A stretch of DNA of 31,019 nt from Bacteriovoracaceae bacterium UBA4096 (GTDB lineage: Bacteria > Bdellovibrionota > Bacteriovoracia > Bacteriovoracales > Bacteriovoracaceae). Numbering within the stretch: the stretch's first letter is position 1; each line of letters opens with the position of its first letter. The stretch covers positions 12,010 through 43,028 of the forward strand of contig DFXY01000036.1 in NCBI GenBank assembly GCA_002381945.1. Direction: 5' to 3'. A model generated the notes under the pieces. The model was given only the letters and a program-made list of their open reading frames with translations, was not told where the DNA came from and did not search any database. Positions 25,534 to 31,019 of the stretch are shown piece by piece. Both the position numbers and the translations under genes were made by a program.

Positions 25534-26636
25534 ACCAAGGCCTCATAATATTTATCGTTTCTAATTTCTATGGAAGGGCCATCCTGGTTTATAGCAATAA
25601 TGTCATCAGCAATTGCCTTCATATTCTGACAGTGTTCTTCAACCATCTCTCTTGTTTTAATGTCTTTTACATGTTTCCGACATCCATTACAGATCTGGAA
25701 CATCGGACAGGAGTAACATTCCATTTTGAGTGCATCGAGTTCAATAGCATCCTGAAGAGGTGTAAAGAATTTCTTCTCTTTTATTTCCGCTTCAAAATCT
25801 ATTTCATATTCACGGTCATCACCAAAGGCTCCGCAGCTATAATATTTTCCATCCGGATGCAGAAGACGAATGCCTTCATCGCATTTTCTGTGAAGGGGAC
25901 AAGTGGTAGTATTGGTCTGAACCAGACGATTGGCCATCTGACGAGTATTGTATTCGTGATCGGCAAGACCTTCTTTCCAGATCTGCACGTACACCTTATA
26001 AATATAGGAAAGAGGCAGCGGTTCAGCGCACTCACCACTCATGTTCACATAATTTAACTTGCAATCGACTCCCAGATGTTTTGCCAGTCTCACGTTATCT
26101 ATAGCATTGTGGAGATTGTTTTTCTCAATAACTGCAATAAAAGAAGGCCTGTACCCAACTTTTTCCAGCATAAGGGTTGAGATTTTTACAAAATCTTCCT
26201 CTGTAAAAACACGACCAGGACGAATCTGACGGCCTTCACCATATTGAAATGATGTCCCAACATGAACTCTGGGATGTCTAAATAATTTGGTCCAGGATTT
26301 GTCAGGTAAATCGTTTTCCCATTCGAGCCAAAACTTCCAAAGATTCGTTGTTATAGATATGCGAGCTGGATATTTGTTTTCTTCCAAGTGTGCAATGATG
26401 TCCCAATAGTATTTAACCGGCATCATGGTTGGATCACCGCCGTTAACAATAATTGTGGCGGTATTTGGGAATCGTTTTAAAAATTCAAAAACCTTCTCTA
26501 AATGCAGACTTTGTTTTTTGTCGTCCACTAAATAAGTGGAGCTGCAAAACGTGCAGGAGAAGTTACATGCTTCAGTCGGCTTGATAATCAAGTCCATCGT
26601 TCTCATGTCTTGTTGAATATCTTTAAATTCGGTCAT
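25530..26636 (-). CDS. Radical SAM/SPASM enzyme
   Basis: The 368-residue protein has Cys24-X3-Cys28-X2-Cys31 (KPTEACNFSCTFC) and GGDP at 66-69 in the GGE place. The C-terminal part holds C246, C252, C268 and C307-X2-C310-X5-C316-X2-C319, with C336 further on. This is a SPASM domain with two auxiliary clusters, with the last spacing shortened from X3 to X2. SPASM enzymes of this length (anaerobic sulfatase-maturase type) alter side chains in peptides or proteins. The start overlaps the oxygenase gene by four bases with GGAA close by. The motif block KPTEACNFSC is typical of the group. The substrate cannot be told from the sequence. Confidence 0.9.
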   Translation of the reverse strand: MTEFKDIQQDMRTMDLIIKPTEACNFSCTFCSSTYLVDDKKQSLHLEKVFEFLKRFPNTATIIVNGGDPTMMPVKYYWDIIAHLEENKYPARISITTNLWKFWLEWENDLPDKSWTKLFRHPRVHVGTSFQYGEGRQIRPGRVFTEEDFVKISTLMLEKVGYRPSFIAVIEKNNLHNAIDNVRLAKHLGVDCKLNYVNMSGECAEPLPLSYIYKVYVQIWKEGLADHEYNTRQMANRLVQTNTTTCPLHRKCDEGIRLLHPDGKYYSCGAFGDDREYEIDFEAEIKEKKFFTPLQDAIELDALKMECYSCPMFQICNGCRKHVKDIKTREMVEEHCQNMKAIADDIIAINQDGPSIEIRNDKYYEALV

Positions 26637-27244
26637 ATTTCCAATTTTATGGGCATGTCAAAAATGCCGTATTGTTGATTTATAGTCATATTTTTTGGCC
26701 ACACTCCAAAACTTAAATGAATTGAAGCCACTTCTTCAGCTGCGGCCCTATGTCGTGCCCCATAAGGAATAAAAAGAATTGAACCTTCTTTTACGCGGTA
26801 AGTGCTGATGGATAAATCCGGCTCCTCTATTTCAAACAGCTTCTCACCTTTTTGAACGATGACAAAAACATCCCTATCATCAGTATGCCAACCAAAGCCG
26901 GTAGCGTTTGGAGGCGAGAGGTAAAGATGCACATTGGTTGGAGCTGAAAAACTGGCACATTTTTGGATGATTTTTTCATTCCAGGTCTCTATTTCTTTAA
27001 TCACAATTGTATGGCCGTTTGAGTAAGCTTCTTCCAGGCGTTTAATCCGATCTGGAATCATACCGTACTCAAAATTTCTGGTGTCATCATAGTTACCTTC
27101 ACCGGTCACAATGAAGTGGGAATGCATGTCGTGCAGATATTCATTCCGCAACATATTTAGAATGTCATCCCCCTGCATGAGTCTGGTTTCTTCTATAGGT
27201 GCTTCCCATAATCGGGAATACTCATCTGTTCTTTTAAATTCCAT
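26633..27244 (-). CDS. JmjC/cupin-type Fe(II)/2-oxoglutarate-dependent oxygenase
   Basis: The 203-residue protein has the metal triad His120-X-Asp122 in GFGWHTDDRDVF and His165 in YGARHRA, set in a double-stranded beta helix that includes HLYLSPPNATG (106-116) and the closing strand SIHLSFGVWP. This is the pattern of cupin_4/JmjC-type oxygenases such as ribosomal-protein and peptide hydroxylases, which use Fe(II), O2 and 2-oxoglutarate. It is short, without the C-terminal winged-helix domain of ribosomal oxygenases. Overlaps of 11 and four bases join it to radical SAM genes on both sides, so a hydroxylation step in the same pathway is inferred. An AAGG site precedes the ATG. Confidence 0.8.
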   Translation of the reverse strand: MEFKRTDEYSRLWEAPIEETRLMQGDDILNMLRNEYLHDMHSHFIVTGEGNYDDTRNFEYGMIPDRIKRLEEAYSNGHTIVIKEIETWNEKIIQKCASFSAPTNVHLYLSPPNATGFGWHTDDRDVFVIVQKGEKLFEIEEPDLSISTYRVKEGSILFIPYGARHRAAAEEVASIHLSFGVWPKNMTINQQYGIFDMPIKLEI

Positions 27245-28349
27245 GTGGACCCTTGTTTTCTACTAATCCAATAATTAATTTTTTATAGTTTTCAATGTCA
27301 TTGTCTTTGATCATTTGCTGCCAGCTCATTTTAGGAGCTGCACAATATTGATTATCTTCATCCCATGCCAGTTTATTGCAATCACTATTGCAGTATTCAA
27401 ATGCTGGACACTCATAACAAAGAGGATTGCGCTCAACGCTTTCGCAGGCAATCGCTGTCAGTCGCTTCTTTGATTTTAAGCTCTCCATCACCGGCCAATC
27501 AATATGTCCCCAATGCTCAACCGGTCCGGTATTCGGGCAACCACCAATAGTTCCTGTTGCATTCACAGTTAAGAGACTTTGCTCACAGACCCTGCAGCGG
27601 TTAGCAGTATGGCTATGATGAACATAGGCTTGGGCCAACTCGGACATCAACATGTTGCCGATGTACTCATATGTTTTAAACTCCAGGCTTTGCTGAAACA
27701 TCTTATGTAGCCACTTATCTTGCTGACGATTATTAGGTATAATTTCTGAATTCTGCTTGGCATTTCCATCTGAAGTAATTCTTTCAAAAAGGATATGTTT
27801 AAATCCAAGTTTATGAGCGTAATCAATAATTTCGATCGGCTCTTTCTCTTCGATGAGTTTTTTGGTGATAGAAACAATCATCGTGAGATAATGTCCGTCC
27901 TCAACCAATTTGCGAACATTTTCTTCCCACATTTCAATTTGTTTCTCTTTATTGCCTGTTGATCCAAATCGAATGTCGTAATCCCATGAGGTTCCAAAAC
28001 CATTATCCAGAAGTGTGTCCCTGAAGAACTGCCTTTTTTCTTCTGTCAAAGGATAGGTTAAATTGGTTTGTGCCCCAAATGTCGTCTGAGGGAAAATATC
28101 TTTTAAACCATTATAGGCCTTATAAAGATCTGAAAGTGGTGCCAATAGTGGCTCGCCTCCATGAAACATAAAGCGCACATTCTTGACCCAAGGGCATTCT
28201 TGCTTAAGCTGCTTAAAAAAATTGATTACTTTTTCTGGATTAAAAAAGACTTTGGCCCCGTTGGAACCACTGGTAAAACAATGCTGGCAATTTAGATTGC
28301 ACGTTTCAGTTGTTTTTAAATAAACGTTTACATTAGAGGACAGTATCAT
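27234..28349 (-). CDS. Radical SAM/SPASM enzyme (anaerobic sulfatase-maturase-like)
   Basis: The 371-residue protein is a textbook SPASM enzyme. The radical SAM motif is Cys17-X3-Cys21-X2-Cys24 (TCNLNCQHCF), GGEP is at 64-67 (FHGGEPLL), and the SPASM cysteines are C252/C255, C271 and C311-X2-C314-X5-C320-X3-C324-X11-C336, enough for two auxiliary [4Fe-4S] clusters. It is the most canonical enzyme of the cluster. Known relatives mature sulfatases or make crosslinks in ribosomal peptides; no sulfatase gene is nearby. A GGTGA site lies four bases before the ATG, and a 68-base gap separates it from the signal-bearing gene upstream, so it is either first in the operon or second. Confidence 0.92.
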   Translation of the reverse strand: MILSSNVNVYLKTTETCNLNCQHCFTSGSNGAKVFFNPEKVINFFKQLKQECPWVKNVRFMFHGGEPLLAPLSDLYKAYNGLKDIFPQTTFGAQTNLTYPLTEEKRQFFRDTLLDNGFGTSWDYDIRFGSTGNKEKQIEMWEENVRKLVEDGHYLTMIVSITKKLIEEKEPIEIIDYAHKLGFKHILFERITSDGNAKQNSEIIPNNRQQDKWLHKMFQQSLEFKTYEYIGNMLMSELAQAYVHHSHTANRCRVCEQSLLTVNATGTIGGCPNTGPVEHWGHIDWPVMESLKSKKRLTAIACESVERNPLCYECPAFEYCNSDCNKLAWDEDNQYCAAPKMSWQQMIKDNDIENYKKLIIGLVENKGPHGI

Positions 28350-28417
28350 TTTTCACCAAACTATTTTGAATATCATCTGGCGTAGGAAACAAACTGTCGA
28401 TAGAGCTTAAGGATATC

Positions 28418-28786
28418 TTAGGCCAGAGACCAATTATTAGTTTTAACCTCGTATGTTAATCGGATATTTGAAAAGGTATCTAATACCAGATCGTCATCGT
28501 CACCGAGTATCGATGCTGAATCACTTTTAACAATTGAAGGAACTTTCAAAGTTTGATTAGTGATCTCCAGATAAACCACGTCTCCATCTTTAGGATTTGG
28601 AGGAAGTTTAATAACCGTATTCATTTTCACAAAATGAATATCGCCAACTTTTAATGGTACTTCTTTTCTTCGCCTCCATTTCATGAGGGCACCCATTATA
28701 GGATCCATGACTGAAGTTTGATACAAAGTGTGGCAGGCCAAGCCCGAAGCAAGGAATATGGCCGTCATAAAGCGTCGTCTATTCAT
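28418..28786 (-). CDS. Exported small protein with a phage-fibre-like beta domain
   Basis: The 122-residue protein starts with MNRRRFMTAIFLASGLAC, a twin-arginine-like signal (RRxFM) with a possible but imperfect lipobox before Cys18. After a short basic linker, residues about 45-122 form a beta domain of the type IKLPPNPKDGDVVYLE...LVLDTFSNIRLTYE...NNWSLA, which resembles small beta modules found in phage tail and baseplate proteins. The domain assignment is by pattern and is uncertain. The gene lies 68 bases upstream of the radical SAM operon on the same strand and opposite the prepilin-S74 gene, so it may belong to either group. An AAGG site precedes the ATG. Confidence 0.6.
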   Translation of the reverse strand: MNRRRFMTAIFLASGLACHTLYQTSVMDPIMGALMKWRRRKEVPLKVGDIHFVKMNTVIKLPPNPKDGDVVYLEITNQTLKVPSIVKSDSASILGDDDDLVLDTFSNIRLTYEVKTNNWSLA

Positions 28787-28845
28787 GGTTACCTTTTCGG
28801 CACTTGCCCTGAAGAAATTTAATCATCAGAAATCCGGAATACCTA

Positions 28846-28851
28846 TATAAT
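28846..28851 (+). promoter_or_regulatory. Possible -10 element for the prepilin-S74 gene
   Basis: TATAAT, a perfect -10 hexamer, lies 33 bases before the GTG start of the prepilin-S74 gene. No good -35 hexamer is seen 16-18 bases upstream, so use of this site is uncertain. Confidence 0.4.
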
Positions 28852-28883
28852 AAGTAATAATTAATATGATTCAAGGACTTGCT

Positions 28884-29966
28884 GTGAAAAATAACAAAGG
28901 TTTTTCTATTGTTGAGGTTCTAGTAGCCGCTGCCCTGATGGGTGCCCTTGCCTTGGCCATTTCTAAGCTGACACAAGATCAGTTGAAGTCCACGAGAACT
29001 GTAGAAACACGTTTTGAGTACAATGCGATTTTAAATGGAATCAGGGAAATACTGGGTGACCGTCAAAGCTGTAAGGAAACCTTTCAGACTAGGAACGCAG
29101 AGACTTTGGCGGCAGGTACTGTAGACAGAATTAAATCATATAAACCGACTATCCCGACTCCTACTATCGTTGATAAGTATATTGCAAATTTAAATTACAA
29201 TCTGGCCCCTCAATACGGTGCCGGCGGAACCATCAGAATTCTCTCATACCGCTTAGCTGCCATGGGTGGTCTTCCTGGTGGTAGCAACATTGGTACAACC
29301 AATCTCTATGTGAAGTTTGCTTTCGGACCAGATAAGACATACTCCAGTAGCACAATCGAAAGAAAAATAACTCTGGAAGTACAAACAGTCAGTGCGGCCA
29401 ACAGAAATATCGTTGAATGTAATTCAACTGGGGCCATTGCTGATTATGATGCTCGTTATGTCGATGTTAGTGGAGACTATATGGACGGTCCCCTTGAAAT
29501 AAGAAGTGGATCTGGCATTACAATGAGAAACGGAACAAATATCACACTAGATAGTGGTAGCGAAATTATTGTGGCCGGTACCGCGCAGATTCGTTTTACA
29601 TCCGATAAGAGATTAAAAGAAGAGATTAAAAATTCTAAGCCTACATTAGCAAAAATTTTAAAACTGCGTCCGGTGAATTATCGATGGAAGGATACGGATG
29701 ATAGGGATCATGGCCTCATTGCCCAGGAAGTCCAAAAGATATATCCAGAACTAGTTCATACAGATGAGCAGGGATACTTATCAGTAAACTATATAATGTT
29801 AACCCCTCTACTCATAAAGAGTGTTCAAGAATTAGACCAAGAAAATAGAACACTGAAAAAGAATTTGACTCAATTGAAAGAAGAACAAACTAAAATAAAT
29901 GTGATGCTTAATGAAATGAGGAATAACTTCTGTGCAGAAAATCCTCAATCCGCATCTTGCAAGTGA
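28884..29966 (+). CDS. Prepilin-like protein with a C-terminal S74 (intramolecular chaperone) domain
   Basis: The start is set at the GTG at 28884, because AAGGA lies six bases upstream; the ATG at 28866 has no such site. This gives 360 residues. KGFSIVEVLVAAALMGALALA is a type IV prepilin signal: Gly6/Phe7 is the cleavage site and Glu11 is the conserved +5 glutamate. The last about 120 residues carry a peptidase S74 domain: SDKRLKEEIKN, LKLRPVNYRWKDT, HGLIAQEVQKIYPELV, then a final coiled coil (LDQENRTLKKNLTQLKEE). In phage fibres this domain helps trimers fold and cuts itself off. A pilin stem with a tail-fibre chaperone domain is an unusual pairing. The next gene follows eight bases later. 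Confidence 0.85.
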   Translation: MKNNKGFSIVEVLVAAALMGALALAISKLTQDQLKSTRTVETRFEYNAILNGIREILGDRQSCKETFQTRNAETLAAGTVDRIKSYKPTIPTPTIVDKYIANLNYNLAPQYGAGGTIRILSYRLAAMGGLPGGSNIGTTNLYVKFAFGPDKTYSSSTIERKITLEVQTVSAANRNIVECNSTGAIADYDARYVDVSGDYMDGPLEIRSGSGITMRNGTNITLDSGSEIIVAGTAQIRFTSDKRLKEEIKNSKPTLAKILKLRPVNYRWKDTDDRDHGLIAQEVQKIYPELVHTDEQGYLSVNYIMLTPLLIKSVQELDQENRTLKKNLTQLKEEQTKINVMLNEMRNNFCAENPQSASCK

Positions 29967-29974
29967 GGTATTAA

Positions 29975-30553
29975 ATGGGTCTTTTATCCAGCAGGTTAAC
30001 GGAAATTCAATTTGGTGTGAATGCTCCAATTCGCTTAAGGAGATGCACTAACATAACAAATCCAATCCCTACTTATGGAGATGTTGGAAACGGGCTCCAT
30101 TTAAATGGGGAGTTTAAAGCGGACAGGGTTTGGAATGCCGTCTGGAACGACGTCGCAGATTATCAACTTCTTTGTGATGAACTAGTTCCTGGTAAATGTT
30201 ATTTTGATACCAAAGACGGTGCTAAAATCTGCACGGAAAGATGCCAGATGAGCGTCATCGGAATTGCTTCGGATACATTTGGTTACGGAGTAGGTAATGG
30301 CGCTAATCCAAACCGAGAAGTTCCAATCGGTGTCGCCGGCTGGGTACTTGCTTACGTCGACCAGGAATATGAATGTGGAACCCCTCTTACCAATGATGAA
30401 TTTGGCAACTTAACTGCGATGACTAAGCAGGAAAAAATGGAATATCCCGAAAGAATTGTTGGTCTATATAAAAGAAAAGAAATGGACGAATTCTGGGGAC
30501 CAGAAGGCTCAAAAATTACGGTAAATGGCCGACATTGGGTGAAGATCAAATAG
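29975..30553 (+). CDS. Protein resembling a phage G2-type autocleavage/fibre domain
   Basis: The 192-residue protein has no signal peptide. The segment MSVIGIASDTFGYGVG..VPIGVAGWVLAYVDQEYECGTPLTNDEFGNL, spread over residues about 91-150, followed by PERIVGLYKRKE and a final NGRHWVKIK, matches the strand order of the G2 peptidase (IMC) domain of phage neck appendages, where a stretch of the type 'IGLAGRV.VYVD..I..GD.LT....G.A' is seen. The N-terminal part holds four cysteines in a row of pairs (CDE..CYF and CTERC). Together with the upstream S74 gene eight bases away it looks like a two-part fibre or appendage. Similarity is by eye and tentative. Confidence 0.5.
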   Translation: MGLLSSRLTEIQFGVNAPIRLRRCTNITNPIPTYGDVGNGLHLNGEFKADRVWNAVWNDVADYQLLCDELVPGKCYFDTKDGAKICTERCQMSVIGIASDTFGYGVGNGANPNREVPIGVAGWVLAYVDQEYECGTPLTNDEFGNLTAMTKQEKMEYPERIVGLYKRKEMDEFWGPEGSKITVNGRHWVKIK

Positions 30554-30561
30554 ATCTTCAC
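30539..30561 (+). terminator. Inverted repeat over the stop codon; possible terminator
   Basis: GTGAAGATC (30539-30547) and GATCTTCAC (30553-30561) form a perfect 9-bp stem with a five-base loop that includes the stop codon. A run of T follows about 13 bases later (30574-30581), further than usual, so termination is possible but not certain. Confidence 0.45.
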
Positions 30562-30611
30562 TCACAAAACCATCTTTTTTTAAAATTCTTTATATTTTCA
30601 AAAAATCCCAG

Positions 30612-30640
30612 TTGACATCATCTTAAGTTTTCCCTAAATT
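30612..30640 (+). promoter_or_regulatory. Strong rRNA-type promoter for tRNA-Ala
   Basis: The -35 hexamer TTGACA (30612-30617) and the -10 TAAATT (30635-30640) are 17 bases apart. The stretch just upstream of -35 is very AT-rich (a likely UP element), and the discriminator after -10 is GC-rich (CCTCTCGCG). These are marks of growth-rate-controlled stable RNA promoters. The tRNA begins 26 bases after the -10. Confidence 0.8.
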
Positions 30641-30665
30641 AGCCTCTCGCGAATTTATCGAAGTT

Positions 30666-30741
30666 GGGGGTGTAGCTCAGCTGGGAGAGCATCTGCTTTG
30701 CACGCAGAGGGTCGCAGGTTCGATCCCTGTCATCTCCACCA
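30666..30741 (+). tRNA. tRNA-Ala (anticodon TGC)
   Basis: A complete 76-base tRNA. The acceptor stem GGGGGTG pairs with CATCTCC (with G-T pairs), the discriminator is A, and the CCA end is encoded. The D arm, the T arm (GGTTCGATCC) and the anticodon loop CTTTGCAC with anticodon TGC are all present. In bacteria this gene often sits in the 16S-23S spacer; here no 16S gene lies upstream. Confidence 0.97.
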
Positions 30742-31019
30742 ACTTTTGAATTCTGTTTTAAAAGAATTCAATTAGAACGAAAAAAATTCTGAAGATTTCT
30801 TTAAAAAAATCTAGACGAACCGAAAACGCTCTGATAAAACGCTAAGCTCTTTGACAACTTAATAACGAACAAAAAGTTTTGATGCCTTAACGGGTGTCAA
30901 GATGAGATGAGAAAGAAACACCGTTCTATTGCCTAGTCAGCCGTAAGATTTAGTATCTTCGGATATAGGCTGACGGTAGCTTGATTAACTTCAGGTTATT
31001 GTAAATCAATCGAACTAAA
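30742..31019 (+). other. Stable-RNA spacer with boxA-like site and hairpins; possible start of an rRNA gene at the edge
   Basis: No protein gene is seen here. It holds an inverted repeat TTGAATTCT/AGAATTCAA (30746-30754 and 30763-30771, 8-base loop), a boxA-like antitermination site GCTCTTTGACAACTT (30846-30860) and a larger hairpin, GTCAGCC (30936-30942) with GGCTGAC (30968-30974), that encloses AAGAT/ATCTT. Such features belong to rRNA leaders or 16S-23S spacers. The last bases (TCAA and ACTAA, around 31005-31018) loosely fit the 5' end of 23S rRNA, but a 16S leader cannot be excluded. Confidence 0.5.

Noticed and set aside
25632..26057. 141-codon open frame on the plus strand inside a radical SAM gene
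   Set aside because: It is antisense to a gene with full radical SAM and SPASM motifs, has no ribosome site and looks like a shadow of that gene.
27234..28349. Naming this gene as an anaerobic sulfatase maturase
   Set aside because: The SPASM pattern fits that group in general, but no sulfatase gene is near and the operon points to another substrate.
30746..30771. Hairpin after tRNA-Ala as a transcription terminator
   Set aside because: No T-run follows the stem, and a boxA-like site lies downstream, so it is more likely a processing or spacer structure.
1..31019. CRISPR arrays, insertion sequences, integrases or attachment sites
   Set aside because: No regularly spaced repeats, transposase or integrase motifs, or flanking direct repeats were seen in the window.

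Overview
The window reads as chromosomal DNA of a moderately AT-rich Gram-negative bacterium. Genes are tightly packed and often overlap by 4 to 20 bases. An AsmA-like envelope protein, a Rieske/cytochrome b complex, a stand-alone FliG-like protein and a prepilin fused to a phage-tail-type S74 chaperone domain together suggest a predatory-type Bdellovibrionota (Bacteriovorax-like) genome. That placement is inference; no taxonomic marker is complete here.

Layout. 1-5165 (+): the 3' end of a UvrD/PcrA-type helicase, an AsmA-like protein, mtnA, a Ppx/GppA phosphatase and a small cNMP-binding-fold protein, chained by short overlaps. 5162-6068 (-): a FliG-like protein and a coiled-coil protein. 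6156-8623 (+): a thiolase, then an overlapping membrane protein of unknown role. 8620-11046 (-): a secreted protein and a membrane protein. 11121-17351 (+): a HEAT-repeat protein, Rieske protein, cytochrome b, a long subunit-IV-like protein and a membrane-anchored octaheme cytochrome c with a coiled coil. These form a menaquinol-oxidising bc-type complex, closed by a terminator at 17361-17389.

17424-28349 is the most unusual region. Seven radical SAM proteins lie in 11 kb. Six are on the minus strand in one overlapping operon, with three unrecognised proteins, a JmjC/cupin-type oxygenase and a 190-residue protein ending in a CHG-x5-CHG tail. The seventh, converging from the plus strand, has Ser in place of the middle cluster cysteine. 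I see no transporter, protease or regulator. I read it as an uncharacterised multi-enzyme modification pathway, possibly acting on the CHG-tailed protein, but the substrate is not shown by the sequence.

28418-30553 holds three fibre-like genes: a signal-bearing protein with a phage-fibre-like beta domain, a prepilin-S74 fusion and a protein resembling a phage G2-type autocleavage domain. The window ends with tRNA-Ala(TGC) behind a strong rRNA-style promoter, followed by a boxA-like site and a hairpin. No 16S gene precedes it, which suggests a split rRNA operon whose next gene begins at or just beyond the window edge.
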